Positions 23,921 to 33,458 are shown, numbered from the stretch's first letter. The stretch is 52,318 nt of DNA from DYMC01 sp035406705 (GCA_964426675.1 CAYRRM010000020.1:1-52318); one strand, 5' to 3'. Program-made: numbers and translations. The notes: generated by a model not told the origin, from the sequence alone.

Positions 23921-25765
23921 ATGTGTGGAATTGTAGGTTATGTTGGAGCAAAAAGAAAAATATCAGAAATATTGATTGATGGATTAAAAAGGCTTGAATA
24001 CAGAGGATATGATTCTGCTGGTGTAGCTATATTATCAAACCATGATATTATGGTATTGAAAACTCCTGGAAAAGTAAAAATCCTCGAACAAAAAATAAAA
24101 GAGAAATGGACTGGTAAGAATTTTATAGAATCTACTGTTGGAATTGCTCACACTCGATGGGCTACACACGGAGCCCCAACCGAAATAAATGCCCATCCGC
24201 ATTGCGACTATCGAAGAAAAATAGCACTCGTACACAATGGAATAATAGACAATTACTCCGAATTAAAAACTAAACTAATTGCCAGAGGGGTAAAATTCGA
24301 GTCAGAAACGGATACTGAAATACTGGTCAATCTGATAGCTGAATGTTACGATGGAGAGCTTTGCAGTGCAGTTGCCGCAGCATTGAAACAGGTAACTGGA
24401 ACTTATGGAATTGCTGTAATTTCAAGAGATGAACCTGATAAAATAGTAGTGGCACGAAAAGGAAGTCCTATAGTTATCGGAGTGGGTGAAAATGAATCGT
24501 TCGTCGCAAGCGATATATCTCCTTTATTGCCATATACAAAAAGAGTAATCTATCTGAATGATAATGACATCACTATTCTCTCTGCAAATGGAATTGATAT
24601 AAGAAATATTGATAATATTCCTGTAAACAGGGAGATAGCACATATTGATTGGGACTCAAAAGCCGCAGAAAAAGACGGCTATGAGCATTTTATGCTAAAG
24701 GAGATAAATGAGCAACCCAGGGCAATATCGGATACTATGAGAGGTAGAATTGATTATGAATTACAAACTGCAAAACTTGACGGACTTAATCTGAATCCGC
24801 GCGATATAACCGGGATTTCGAGGATTATTATTGCTGCCTGTGGTACAAGTCTGCACGCTGGAATGGTCGGTGAATATTATTTTGAAGATCTCACTTCAAT
24901 TCCTGTAGAGGTTGAACAGGCTGCGGAGTTTAGATACAGAAATCCCATTCTTAACAGGGATACTATGGTAATTGCAATAAGCCAATCAGGTGAAACGGCT
25001 GATACGTTAGCGGCAATTAGAGAGGCTAAGCAAAAGGGAGCTCTTGTAGCTTCCATTTGCAATGTAGTGGGCTCTACAATAGCAAGAGAAACAGGGCGAG
25101 GTATTTATTTGCATGCCGGCCCTGAAATAGGAGTTGCATCAACGAAGGCCTTTACATGTCAGGTAACCATTCTCCTCATGATGGCATTAAAATTTGGCAG
25201 AACAGGAAGATTATCACGGAGTACAGGAAAGAAAATTATTTCAGAACTTGAAAAGTTACCCGAATACATAAAAGAAGTCCTTAATTCAGCAAATGAAATT
25301 GCGAAAGTCGCAAAGAAATATCATAAGGCAAATGACTTTTTTTATATAGGTAGAGGTTATCTATACCCCGTTGCTCTTGAAGGCGCATTGAAGCTAAAAG
25401 AAATAAGTTATATACACGCTGAAGGTTATCATGCCGCAGAATTAAAACACGGTCCAATTGCGCTTTTAGATGAGAATGTTCCTGTTCTTGCTCTCGCCAA
25501 TAAAATTCCGGGTTATGATAAAATACTTGGAAATATGCAAGAATGTCTTGCCCGCAAATCTCCTGTGATTGCCGTTGCAACAAAGGGAGATAAGGATATC
25601 ACAAAACACTCGCAAGATCTTATTGAAATTCCGGAATGCTCTGATTTCATCACACCTATTGTATCTGTTGTGGCATTACAACTCTTTGCCTACTATATAG
25701 CAAGAGAAAGAGGATGCCCCATAGATCAACCACGAAATCTTGCGAAAAGTGTAACGGTTGAATAA
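23921..25765 (+). CDS. glmS: Glutamine-fructose-6-phosphate aminotransferase (isomerising)
   Basis: A 614-residue full-length GlmS; it makes glucosamine-6-phosphate for peptidoglycan and lipid A. The ATG at 23921 is chosen over the in-frame TTG at 23915 because the catalytic nucleophile must be Cys directly after Met (MCGIVGYVG), and AAGAGG lies upstream. The glutaminase domain has THTRWATHG-type AHTRWATHGAPTE; two SIS domains have CGTSLHAG and ISQSGETADTLAA; the end PRNLAKSVTVE is diagnostic. No glmS ribozyme is obvious in the 60-base leader. A one-mismatch palindrome lies at 25301-25311 and repeat copy B follows directly. Confidence 0.97.
   Translation: MCGIVGYVGAKRKISEILIDGLKRLEYRGYDSAGVAILSNHDIMVLKTPGKVKILEQKIKEKWTGKNFIESTVGIAHTRWATHGAPTEINAHPHCDYRRKIALVHNGIIDNYSELKTKLIARGVKFESETDTEILVNLIAECYDGELCSAVAAALKQVTGTYGIAVISRDEPDKIVVARKGSPIVIGVGENESFVASDISPLLPYTKRVIYLNDNDITILSANGIDIRNIDNIPVNREIAHIDWDSKAAEKDGYEHFMLKEINEQPRAISDTMRGRIDYELQTAKLDGLNLNPRDITGISRIIIAACGTSLHAGMVGEYYFEDLTSIPVEVEQAAEFRYRNPILNRDTMVIAISQSGETADTLAAIREAKQKGALVASICNVVGSTIARETGRGIYLHAGPEIGVASTKAFTCQVTILLMMALKFGRTGRLSRSTGKKIISELEKLPEYIKEVLNSANEIAKVAKKYHKANDFFYIGRGYLYPVALEGALKLKEISYIHAEGYHAAELKHGPIALLDENVPVLALANKIPGYDKILGNMQECLARKSPVIAVATKGDKDITKHSQDLIEIPECSDFITPIVSVVALQLFAYYIARERGCPIDQPRNLAKSVTVE
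25301..25311. repeat. Iterated palindrome, one-mismatch variant GCGAAAGTCGC
   Basis: Single-mismatch member with TT...AA flanks in glmS, encoding Ala-Lys-Val-Ala. Confidence 0.7.
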
Positions 25766-25771
25766 ATCTAT

Positions 25772-25866
25772 ATCGTATCTACTTTGTTAGCTTCGACTAC
25801 CAGTTACTACAGCTTCGCCTGCCTGCCACCTAAGGCAAATGCGGCCAACTGCTTAATTTAGGATAA
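25772..25866 (+). repeat. Dispersed intergenic repeat, copy B
   Basis: About 95 bases nearly identical to copy A apart from two short gaps (4 and about 3 bases) and a few substitutions. It fills most of the gap between the convergent glmS and GH57 genes and starts 6 bases after the glmS stop, so it could serve as the 3' end of both transcripts. Confidence 0.88.
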
Positions 25867-25921
25867 ATCTGATTTTTTAATTCAATAGATTAATAACCAG
25901 TGAATTTTTATTGACAAAAAT

Positions 25922-27430
25922 TCATTCTCTTATTGACGTCGGGCGAATACCTTTCATATTTCGTCTATCAAACTCATCAAAGACCTTTTTAAGCATCTTT
26001 TTTCCATATTCTATTTTTTCCGGATTATCGCTGTCAATCATTTTATGATAATAATAAACTGCATGCTGAAGTTCATAAATGTTCAGGTGTTTTATATCTT
26101 CAGGATCTTTATCGGTAAAATGATAACCATACCTCCAATCTTTTTGTCCTGGAACTACTATTTCCTTTTCTTCGGGCAACGAATAACCTTTCACGGCTTT
26201 TGCGATTTTCGCAAGTGTTTTTTTTGTTGCCTTGATTTCATTAAGCACCCAGTTTCTGTTGAATTCGCAGGTAACTCTTGGTGGAGGAGGCCATCTTCCG
26301 TCCGAATTTGCCGAGTTAGTCATATGGAACCAGAATTCTTCTATAAGATTTTTGAATTTTTCTCTTTTATCTGGAGCCTCTATGATAGGCTGATATTTTG
26401 TTTTATATTCTGCTCTCATTTCCTGTAAAATTGGCTCCCATGCTCTTGCTTCCGGGGTATTGGCCCAGGCATCTGCAAAAGTTCTGTGCCATGCAAATCT
26501 ATCCTCCACAAAGAAGGGTTCATCAACCGGTTCTATTTCAGTACAAGCCTCTTTAAAGGTAATCATTGGCCCCACATTGAGGATTTCTTTTATCATGGTA
26601 TTTAATTTCTTAGAAGCGGTTGGGTCTGTTAAAAATGTTTTCGTATAATCCGCTTTATATTTGATAAAATAATAACCTGTTGTTCCACAATATTCTGCGT
26701 CATCGGCAATTATAATTGTTGCTCCATCTTTTTTCTTTCCTGACCAATAAACCATATTGCTAATATATTCATCTATTGTGGTATTTCCTCTAAAATAGGA
26801 AAGATATTTTCCAACAAGTCTGTCACTTCTGCAAAAACCGTCAAGACCAGGAACAATATTTTTAAAGGGGCGATGAAGAAATTTGCAATCAGGATCAAGA
26901 TCATACCACGGGAGATGCCCTCCCCAATTCATATCATGAGTTCTATTTCTTTCAGTCCATGCATAATCCTTGTCATTACAGCACATATATGACTCAAAAT
27001 CGAGGGTAAGATATTTAACTCCAGCCCTTTTAAAGGCATTTGGCACATACTGCATCCATGTGCACTCTGGATTCCAGAAGGATTCAACTCTTGAACCAAG
27101 ATATTTTTCATAAACTCTTTGAGCAAATTCACATGACCAATATCCATCTTCTTCAGGGATATTTGCCATTATAGGATGGGAGTAAGGAGCTCCCATGAAT
27201 TCACACCTGCCTTCAGCAATTGCAATTTTGAGTTTTTGTAGAACATCTGGTGTAAGTTTTGCCATTTGTTCAATGGTATATCCTGAAGCTTCGAAGACAT
27301 ACTTTGCATCTGGATATCTGGCAAATTCATCTATAATTACTTCGTATGAAGATCTTATAACTCTTTCATAACTTTCTGGAACCAAAAATGCGTAGTTAAG
27401 ATTTGCATGGAAAATTGCGACATAATTCAT
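25922..27430 (-). CDS. Glycoside hydrolase family 57-like protein
   Basis: A 502-residue protein with the GH57 (beta/alpha)7 layout: N-terminal IFHANLNYAFLVPES, ANIPEEDGYW, and SFWNPECTW with E122 as the presumed nucleophile (family PE motif). IIIADDAEYCG could supply the acid Asp. GH57 enzymes act on alpha-glucans or alpha-galactosides. A C-terminal helical region carries the SANSDGRWPPPPRV block seen in uncharacterised GH57-like proteins. GAGG precedes the ATG. It follows the sulfatase gene by 35 bases and is probably co-transcribed with it, suggesting action on a sulfated or glycogen-like glycan. One palindrome copy is at 26202-26212. Confidence 0.85.
   Translation of the reverse strand: MNYVAIFHANLNYAFLVPESYERVIRSSYEVIIDEFARYPDAKYVFEASGYTIEQMAKLTPDVLQKLKIAIAEGRCEFMGAPYSHPIMANIPEEDGYWSCEFAQRVYEKYLGSRVESFWNPECTWMQYVPNAFKRAGVKYLTLDFESYMCCNDKDYAWTERNRTHDMNWGGHLPWYDLDPDCKFLHRPFKNIVPGLDGFCRSDRLVGKYLSYFRGNTTIDEYISNMVYWSGKKKDGATIIIADDAEYCGTTGYYFIKYKADYTKTFLTDPTASKKLNTMIKEILNVGPMITFKEACTEIEPVDEPFFVEDRFAWHRTFADAWANTPEARAWEPILQEMRAEYKTKYQPIIEAPDKREKFKNLIEEFWFHMTNSANSDGRWPPPPRVTCEFNRNWVLNEIKATKKTLAKIAKAVKGYSLPEEKEIVVPGQKDWRYGYHFTDKDPEDIKHLNIYELQHAVYYYHKMIDSDNPEKIEYGKKMLKKVFDEFDRRNMKGIRPTSIRE
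26202..26212. repeat. Iterated palindrome GCGATTTTCGC (n=1)
   Basis: Perfect core with TT...AA flanks in the GH57-like gene. The coding strand reads Ala-Lys-Ile-Ala. Confidence 0.9.
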
Positions 27431-27465
27431 TTTTTTCCTCTATATTTTTAAGTTTTAAAAATAGA

Positions 27466-28860
27466 TTAGTGGAGCCCCATCCAGGCAAGCCCATAATTAA
27501 AATCTTTTTGTTTATATTTCAAGTTTAGATTGAGTAATTTTCCATTTTTAAGATGTGAACTTCTTTTACTTTTCAGGATATCAATCAATTTTTCTCTATA
27601 ATAGCGAGTAATTTTTTTCTTTTCCGTTGAAATATCTCGCATATCATAGGGGTCATTTTTTCTTTCAAAAAGTAATTCTCTACCATCTTCCACAAAATAT
27701 AAATATTTATATTCGTTACTCAACACCATATGCTGATATTCAATTTGCCCATGATAATAATCTCTAAATTTTATATTTTTTCCATCAAGTAAAGGAAGGA
27801 AACTTTTTCCGCTTACATCTTCTGGATATTTTACTGATGCTAAGTCACAAAAAGTTGGAAGAAGATCATCAAGACCTATTAATGCATCACTACGAATGTT
27901 CTTCTGGTAACTAATTGACACAGGCGCTTTAACAATTAAAGGAATATGAGCAGCCCCTTCAATAAAATTAGACTTAAAATAAGTGCCACAATCTCCAAGT
28001 AAATCACCGTGATCAGTAGTATAAACAATCATCGTATTATCCCATAGATTATTTGACTTCAGGAAACCAAATATTCTCCCAAGCTGATGGTCTATGTTGG
28101 TAATTTTTCCAAAATAAACGCCATGCGCTTTCTTTCTCGCATTCTCAGTCATATGATTGTGACTATTTCCATCTCTTAATTTTTTTATAGCAAATGGGCA
28201 AGCATCTGAGGTACTCCATTCCGGGATATGAGGAGGAGGAATATTATCGTTATCATACATTGAGTAGTATGGTTCGTGGATTACTGAAGCAGGATGGGGA
28301 TCAATAAATGATAACCATAAAAAAAACGGCCGCGCTTTTTCCCTGTCAAGTAAAAATTCAATACCTTTACTTACGCACCAATTTGTAGAGTAAAATGCCG
28401 GATTTAAATAAGAATATGTTGCTGAAAATTCATTTGCCCCAATCCCATGCTCGGCATAAATTCCGGCATATTTTTTTATTTCCCTTTGATATTGTGAAAA
28501 AGATATCCACGTCTCAAATCCCCCAGCAAAATCTGGCTCAGTATGCCAATGAGACTTACCCACAAGACAAGTCTGATAGCCAGCCGCGGTCATAATAGAG
28601 CCTAAGAAGTCTTCCCGTTTCCGTTTTATACGATAGTCCTGTGCATAAGCAGGCATACCGTAAATGCTTGATTGAATTCCGGTGATAATAGTTGTCCTTG
28701 CTGGAATACATACAGGACAATCAGTATGAGCTTGTGTAAAAAGACAAGCTTCTTTGGAGAGCATATCGAGATGAGGCGTCCTAACGCAAGAATGCCCCAC
28801 AATACCTAAACAATCCCCCCTATGTTGATCAGATGTAATAAAAAGTATATTAGGTTTCAA
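27466..28860 (-). CDS. Type I sulfatase (Cys-type formylglycine site)
   Basis: A 464-residue sulfatase. N-terminal KPNILFITSDQHRGD provides metal ligands, and the modification motif is CIPAR at 51-55, in which C51 is converted to formylglycine. A Cys core can be matured anaerobically by the radical-SAM enzyme anSME. YTTDHGDLLGDCG gives the second metal-binding Asp-His. It has no signal peptide, so it is cytoplasmic unless exported otherwise. The start is TTG (28858-28860): the family N-terminus begins there and no ATG fits, but no ribosome site is seen. It is 19 bases downstream of hpf and 35 bases upstream of the GH57 gene. Confidence 0.93.
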   Translation of the reverse strand: MKPNILFITSDQHRGDCLGIVGHSCVRTPHLDMLSKEACLFTQAHTDCPVCIPARTTIITGIQSSIYGMPAYAQDYRIKRKREDFLGSIMTAAGYQTCLVGKSHWHTEPDFAGGFETWISFSQYQREIKKYAGIYAEHGIGANEFSATYSYLNPAFYSTNWCVSKGIEFLLDREKARPFFLWLSFIDPHPASVIHEPYYSMYDNDNIPPPHIPEWSTSDACPFAIKKLRDGNSHNHMTENARKKAHGVYFGKITNIDHQLGRIFGFLKSNNLWDNTMIVYTTDHGDLLGDCGTYFKSNFIEGAAHIPLIVKAPVSISYQKNIRSDALIGLDDLLPTFCDLASVKYPEDVSGKSFLPLLDGKNIKFRDYYHGQIEYQHMVLSNEYKYLYFVEDGRELLFERKNDPYDMRDISTEKKKITRYYREKLIDILKSKRSSHLKNGKLLNLNLKYKQKDFNYGLAWMGLH

Positions 28861-28879
28861 CTATTTAATTAATTTTTAA

Positions 28880-29200
28880 TTATTCCAAAGCTTTTAAATT
28901 CTTTGTTTTTTTGCGATGATCCTGGACTTTTTCGAAGTGTTTTTCAAGTTGTTTATCTACTTTTGCTATTGCATCATCAATAGCTTTATACATATCGAAA
29001 TCTTCTGAGTCAGCCTCATAATTTATATTTTTCCCATGAACAATTACTTCAGCTTTAGCCCTGCCTTTTTGTTGATCAAGAATTAAGTGAACATTATTTA
29101 CCTTTCTGTAACCTGATATTATCGTATTTATTTGCTCTGTAGCATAACTTTTCAAGCTTTCGCTGACATTAAAATGCCTGCCGCTAATAATAATCTCCAT
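28880..29200 (-). CDS. hpf: Ribosome hibernation promoting factor (short form)
   Basis: A 106-residue HPF/RaiA-type protein that binds the 30S subunit in slow growth. It starts MEIIISGRHFNVSESLKSYA, contains NNVHLILDQQKGRAKAEVIVHG and ends soon after the conserved DMYKAIDDAIAKVDKQLEKH, with no long-form dimerisation domain. The ribosome site is GGAGG. In many Gram-negatives hpf follows lptB and rpoN; here it lies 120 bases after lptB with no rpoN between. It may be transcribed with the lpt operon or from its own promoter in that gap. Confidence 0.93.
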   Translation of the reverse strand: MEIIISGRHFNVSESLKSYATEQINTIISGYRKVNNVHLILDQQKGRAKAEVIVHGKNINYEADSEDFDMYKAIDDAIAKVDKQLEKHFEKVQDHRKKTKNLKALE

Positions 29201-29320
29201 TTTACCTCCGCTTTTTATTTTTTTTGAATTTCTGCATTTATAATTCCTTTAGGCATCTTTCTTTATATTATAATACCCAAACATAGAAAATTCAATCATC
29301 TGGCTGTAAATAAATATCTT

Positions 29321-30061
29321 TTACATTGTAAATTTCGGTCCGAGATATATTTCCCTTGCTTTCTCATCATTTACGAGGAATTCACTATCACCATGACACA
29401 AGATGCTACCTTCACACATTAGATAAGCCCGATCTACGCAAGAAAGAGTTTCCCTTACATTATGGTCTGTTATTAAAATTCCAAGTCCTTTATTTTTTAA
29501 CCTCGCAATTATTTGCTGAACATCATATACGGCGATTGGATCAACTCCACTAAAGGGTTCGTCAAGCATTATAAAAAATGGATTTGTCACAAGCGCACGT
29601 GTGATTTCAAGACGACGGCGTTCTCCTCCACTCAAAGTCATTGCTTTCTGATTTGATAAATGAGACAATTCAAGTTCATTTAACAATTCTTTTAATCTTT
29701 TTTCTTTTTCCTGAGAACTAATATCAATCGTTTCAAGTATTGCAAGAATATTTTCTTTTACTGTGAGCTTTCTGAAGATTGATGGCTCTTGAGCAAGATA
29801 TCCCATACCAAGTCTTGCTCTTTTATACATAGGCATGTGAGTAACGTCTATCCCACGAAAGTGGACAGTTCCCTTATCAGGTCTTATCAAGCCCATTATC
29901 ATATAAAAACTTGTTGTTTTTCCTGCTCCGTTTGGCCCTAAAAGCCCTACAACTTCTCCTGGTTTTACGTATATATCAACGTTATTTACAACAGTTCTCC
30001 CATGATATGCTTTACATAGCTTTTCTGCTCTCAAAATTGCATTTTTATAATCTTCTGACAT
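29321..30061 (-). CDS. lptB: LPS export ABC transporter ATPase LptB
   Basis: A 246-residue ATPase that powers LPS extraction from the inner membrane with LptF/LptG (not in this window). Walker A is GLLGPNGAGKTT, the signature is LSGGERRRLEI, Walker B is FFIMLDEPFSGVDPIAV and the switch His is in LITDHNVRETL. GVDPIAV is the LptB hallmark. GAGG precedes the ATG. It is 14 bases downstream of lptA, in the order lptC-lptA-lptB. Confidence 0.95.
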   Translation of the reverse strand: MSEDYKNAILRAEKLCKAYHGRTVVNNVDIYVKPGEVVGLLGPNGAGKTTSFYMIMGLIRPDKGTVHFRGIDVTHMPMYKRARLGMGYLAQEPSIFRKLTVKENILAILETIDISSQEKEKRLKELLNELELSHLSNQKAMTLSGGERRRLEITRALVTNPFFIMLDEPFSGVDPIAVYDVQQIIARLKNKGLGILITDHNVRETLSCVDRAYLMCEGSILCHGDSEFLVNDEKAREIYLGPKFTM

Positions 30062-30075
30062 TATTTATAGCCTCT

Positions 30076-30720
30076 TTATTTTGACTGACTATCTTTTATA
30101 TTTTCTGAGTTAATATTAAGTTCCACTCCATATTTTACCCGAACTTTCTCGCTATCCCGCCATATTGTGATTATTTCGCCTTTTAATGTATCATTTCCTC
30201 TGATGAGAACAGGATTTTCTGTTAAAACAATCATTCCTGTCTTTACATCATAGTCGGCTTTACCTGATTTTGATTTCTGAATAGGCTCAGGATTTTCCGA
30301 TGAAACAGGCATTTTTCTTGTTATTACAACATTACCCTCACAAACGATTCTTGACACCTGTTTTGCTGCGTTTTGTTCAATACTTGTTAAATCAGTCTTT
30401 TCCACTTTTTCTTCTTCTTTATTTGTTGGCTCAAGATAAATAAGCATTTTATCACATTCTATTGTCATCTCCTGGTCATCTACTTTCACATTATTAAGAA
30501 AAGTTGCTTTGTTACTTCCTATGTCTATTTCAAGTGATTCCGATGTGATGACGGTAGGTACTTTCTTTTCATTTCCATCTTTTCTGGTAGTTCTGAAAAA
30601 TGATATTCCGCTCTGTGCAAATACATTCAAAGACATAAATAAAAATGCAAAAATAAGTAGCAATGATTTTCGTAATAAGCTCCAATTTTCTCCTTTTTTT
30701 CTATCATATTTTATTGGCAT
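30076..30720 (-). CDS. lptA: LPS transport periplasmic protein LptA (OstA-like)
   Basis: A 214-residue protein. A basic leader and hydrophobic segment at about 15-35 (ending NVFAQSG) form a signal peptide. Residues 55 to 205 follow the OstA beta-jellyroll plan: ITSESLEIDIGSNKATFLNN, VDDQEMTIECDKMLIYL, IVCEGNVVITR, GKADYDVKTGMIVL and NDTLKGEIITIW. It bridges inner and outer membrane for LPS transfer. AGGAGG precedes the ATG. An Asn/Glu/Lys-rich insertion at about 98-115 is not typical. The position between lptC-like and lptB genes supports the call. Confidence 0.88.
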   Translation of the reverse strand: MPIKYDRKKGENWSLLRKSLLLIFAFLFMSLNVFAQSGISFFRTTRKDGNEKKVPTVITSESLEIDIGSNKATFLNNVKVDDQEMTIECDKMLIYLEPTNKEEEKVEKTDLTSIEQNAAKQVSRIVCEGNVVITRKMPVSSENPEPIQKSKSGKADYDVKTGMIVLTENPVLIRGNDTLKGEIITIWRDSEKVRVKYGVELNINSENIKDSQSK

Positions 30721-30734
30721 TCTTTTTAGACCTC

Positions 30735-31220
30735 CTATTTTTTAGAGATTTCCTCTTCACTACTTTTAAGATCTCCTGTTAGAATTACTTTCACATTGGA
30801 TTTTATATATATTACTTTCTTCTGAGAGTCTGCCATGAATCCTGAACCTTCCACTATCATCTTATCTGAGTCCTGCCGAATCTCTTTATCTCCTTTGATA
30901 ATTTTTGTAGAACGATCGTAAACGCCATATGGAGTCTTTATGACAGCTTTTATTTTCTCTATGGCTCCATCAAAAAATTCTATCCTCAGGTCATCAAGAT
31001 AAGTCAATACCCCTATCGTTTTGGCCTTTGCACCATAAATCATCATCTCAGGAACTTCAGGATTTTTGTCTCCATATTGAGGATGACGAAAATTTTCAAG
31101 AATAATCGGAGCATCCTCTGTTCCTTGAGAGAAAATAACGGGAACATATAAAAGTCCATAAATCAATATAAAGAGCCAAAAAACTCTTTTATAAAAAGTA
31201 AAATTAAAAATACTTCTCAC
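30735..31220 (-). CDS. lptC: LptC-like LPS export protein
   Basis: A 161-residue protein with one N-terminal hydrophobic helix (about residues 10-30) and an OstA/LptC-like beta domain: MMIYGAKAKTIG, YLDDLRIEFFDG, IKTPYGVYDRSTKIIKG, KMIVEGSGFMADS and IYIKSNVKVILTG. The single anchor plus beta jellyroll and its place between kdsC and lptA identify it as LptC-like; sequence similarity in this family is weak. The start codon is GTG (31218-31220). Whether it stays anchored or is cleaved cannot be told. Confidence 0.78.
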   Translation of the reverse strand: MRSIFNFTFYKRVFWLFILIYGLLYVPVIFSQGTEDAPIILENFRHPQYGDKNPEVPEMMIYGAKAKTIGVLTYLDDLRIEFFDGAIEKIKAVIKTPYGVYDRSTKIIKGDKEIRQDSDKMIVEGSGFMADSQKKVIYIKSNVKVILTGDLKSSEEEISKK

Positions 31221-31259
31221 AATTCACTGACTTGTTTTCTTAGAAATCAAAAATAAATA

Positions 31260-31778
31260 TTACTTAATATACTTCTCAAGTGCCTTTTTCCAAAGACCTT
31301 TTCCGATTAAAATAACTTCAATAAACTCACAAACTGCACCCATTCCGCCGGGAGATTTTGTGCGAAAATCGCAAAATTTATCAAGATAATCAGGCGCATC
31401 AGCAGTAACAGCAGAAAAAACACATTGCTTAAGGACTGGTATATCAATTATATCGTCTCCAAGATACGCACACTCATCAGCTGATAAAGATTGTTCTGAT
31501 AATAACCTTTGAAACGCCTCTCTCTTATCTTTCTGCCCTTCATAAAAGAAATCAATTTCAAGCTCCTTTGCCCTTCTACGATTGGCTTCTGCTGAACGAC
31601 CGGATAGAATTCCAATTTTTAAACCGAGATTATGGGCGAGTTTCATTCTATGCCCATCTCTAACGTGGAAAAATTTTATTTCATTTTCACTATCATATCC
31701 GATGAGGCCATTTGTCATAACTCCATCTATATCAAAAATTATTGCTTTGACTTTTTGAATTTTATTTTTGAATTTCAT
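31260..31778 (-). CDS. kdsC: KDO-8-phosphate phosphatase
   Basis: A 172-residue C0-type HAD phosphatase that releases Pi from KDO-8-P. Motif I is IIFDIDGVMTNG (two Asp), motif II is LKIGILSGRSAEAN, the Lys lies in EGQKDKREAF, and motif IV is AYLGDDIIDIPVL. It has no cap domain, as in KdsC. The ATG at 31778 lies inside kdsA (17-base overlap) with AAGGA upstream, so translation is coupled. The palindrome copy at 31362-31372 sits in the C-terminal part without any insertion relative to the family. Confidence 0.94.
   Translation of the reverse strand: MKFKNKIQKVKAIIFDIDGVMTNGLIGYDSENEIKFFHVRDGHRMKLAHNLGLKIGILSGRSAEANRRRAKELEIDFFYEGQKDKREAFQRLLSEQSLSADECAYLGDDIIDIPVLKQCVFSAVTADAPDYLDKFCDFRTKSPGGMGAVCEFIEVILIGKGLWKKALEKYIK
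31362..31372. repeat. Iterated palindrome GCGAAAATCGC (n=4)
   Basis: Perfect core in kdsC, read on the coding strand as Cys-Asp-Phe-Arg. Confidence 0.9.
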
Positions 31779-32571
31779 AAATTTCCTTGATTTCCTCTAA
31801 TAACCTTTCTGTCTCTTTAAATGACAATGAATTTGGACCATCAGATAAGGCATTTTGAGGTTCGGGGTGAACTTCAATAAATAAACCATCAATACCTATG
31901 GCTACTGCAGCACGAGCAAGAGGAAAAACAAATTCTTTTTGCCCACCAGAAGCTTTACCTAATCCTCCGGGTAATTGAACAGAATGTGTAGCATCGAAAA
32001 TTACTCGAGCAAAACGCCTCATAATGACTAATGACCTCATATCAACTACAAGATTATTATAACCAAAACTAACTCCCCTTTCCGTAAGAAAAATCCTGTC
32101 ATTACCCACAGAATGTAATTTATCAACCACATTTTTCATATCAGAAGGAGCCATGAATTGTCCTTTTTTTACATTTATCCAACGACCTGTCTCTGCGGCA
32201 GCAATGAGAAGGGATGTTTGACGGCAGAGAAAAGCAGGAATCTGGATGATATCTGCGATTTTCGCAACCTCTGCGGCTTGAAAGCTTTCGTGAATATCTG
32301 TCAGGATATGCAGAGAAAATTTTTCCTTTATCTGAGTTAATATTTCAAGTCCTTCCTTCATACCAGGTCCGCGAAATGATGCTATTGAAGTCCTGTTGGC
32401 TTTGTCATATGACGCTTTAAAAACAAGATTAAAGCCAAGTTTAAGAGAGGTCGCTTTCAAAAAATCTGCTATTTCTTCACAAAGTGATAAACTTTCGATT
32501 ACACACGGTCCTGCAATTAAAAGCAGTTTTTTATTTGGAGAGAACTTTAAATTATTCATAGATTTACCCAT
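31762..32571 (-). CDS. kdsA: KDO-8-phosphate synthase
   Basis: A 269-residue enzyme that condenses arabinose-5-phosphate with phosphoenolpyruvate. Motifs are AGPCVIES, FKASYDKANRTS, GPGMKEGLEIL, TDIHE, IQIPAFLCRQT, KKGQFMAP, ERGVSFGYNNLVVDMR, DATHSVQLPGG and EVHPEP. Cys in the IPAFLCRQ region is common; the metal-type ligand Cys of metallo-KdsA would be in AGPCVIES, which is present. It starts 1 base after the kdsB stop with AGGGG upstream. The palindrome copy is at 32255-32265. Confidence 0.96.
   Translation of the reverse strand: MGKSMNNLKFSPNKKLLLIAGPCVIESLSLCEEIADFLKATSLKLGFNLVFKASYDKANRTSIASFRGPGMKEGLEILTQIKEKFSLHILTDIHESFQAAEVAKIADIIQIPAFLCRQTSLLIAAAETGRWINVKKGQFMAPSDMKNVVDKLHSVGNDRIFLTERGVSFGYNNLVVDMRSLVIMRRFARVIFDATHSVQLPGGLGKASGGQKEFVFPLARAAVAIGIDGLFIEVHPEPQNALSDGPNSLSFKETERLLEEIKEIYEIQK
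32255..32265. repeat. Iterated palindrome GCGATTTTCGC (n=1)
   Basis: Perfect core in kdsA. The coding strand reads Ala-Lys-Ile-Ala immediately before IQIPAFLCRQ, with no indel relative to the family. Confidence 0.9.
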
Positions 32572-32572
32572 A

Positions 32573-33328
32573 TTATCCCCTTTTCAAGTTAGATGTTGTG
32601 CTACCAATAAGAAATTTTTCCGCCTCTCTCAGATCTTGTTGTGTATCTATTCCAATACTTGAATGGGAAGTAATAATGACAAAAATATTCATCCCATTTT
32701 CGAGGGCTCTTAATTGCTCAAGTTTTTCACATTTTTCAAGTGGAGATTCTGGTAAAGATACAAATCTATTTATTGCTTTTTTACGGAAAGCATATATTCC
32801 CCAATGTCTGAATACTCCACATTCCTGCCCGCCTTCACGTAAATACGGTATTGAAGCTCGACTAAAATACAATGCGCGCATATTTGAATCCACGACAACT
32901 TTTACGATATTGGGATTTCCAGATATTTCTTCTCGTTTTGCTCTCACGGCTACGGTAACGATTTCTTCATCAGAGCTTATTTCCAATCTTTTCGCTATCT
33001 CCTCAAGCAACTCCACAGGAACAAAAGGCTCATCTCCCTGTAAATTGATAACAGCATCGCAATCTGGCATAAACTTATCCATTGCTTCTTTGACTCTATC
33101 GGTTCCAGAAGGATGTTCAGGAGATGTCATAACCGCAAGTCCACCAAAAGCTTCAACTACCTTAAGAATTCTCTCGTCATCAGTAGCTACGACAACCGGT
33201 CCAACTGATGCTCTAACTGCATTTTCATAAGCATATTGAATTACTGGTTTTCCTCCAAGTAAAGCAATGGGCTTTCCTGGAAACCTTGTGCTTGCGAATC
33301 TGGCAGGTATAACTATCAATAATTTCAA
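32573..33328 (-). CDS. kdsB: CMP-KDO synthetase
   Basis: A 251-residue cytidylyltransferase that activates KDO with CTP. Motifs are IPARFASTRFPGKPIA, VVVATDDERI, TSPEHPSGTDRV, VINLQGDEPFVP, HWGIYAFRK and GIDTQQDL. It is the first gene of kdsB-kdsA-kdsC-lptC-lptA-lptB. The start is TTG (33326-33328) with AAGGAG 6 bases upstream; no ATG fits the family N-terminus. It is divergent from the GH42 gene across a 130-base gap that must hold both promoters. Confidence 0.95.
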   Translation of the reverse strand: MKLLIVIPARFASTRFPGKPIALLGGKPVIQYAYENAVRASVGPVVVATDDERILKVVEAFGGLAVMTSPEHPSGTDRVKEAMDKFMPDCDAVINLQGDEPFVPVELLEEIAKRLEISSDEEIVTVAVRAKREEISGNPNIVKVVVDSNMRALYFSRASIPYLREGGQECGVFRHWGIYAFRKKAINRFVSLPESPLEKCEKLEQLRALENGMNIFVIITSHSSIGIDTQQDLREAEKFLIGSTTSNLKRG

Positions 33329-33458
33329 AAAATACTCCTTTTTTTTGTCAAAAATCTATCACTCAATGATAAAAATACAAAATTAACTTTGCCAAAAAGA
33401 ATTTTCTTGATAAGTCAATATGAAAATTTAAATTATAGAAAAAAAAGGAGTTCTTTAT

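Noticed and set aside
32598..33230. 210-codon plus-strand open frame opposite kdsB
   Set aside because: It is antisense to intact kdsB and carries no family motifs.
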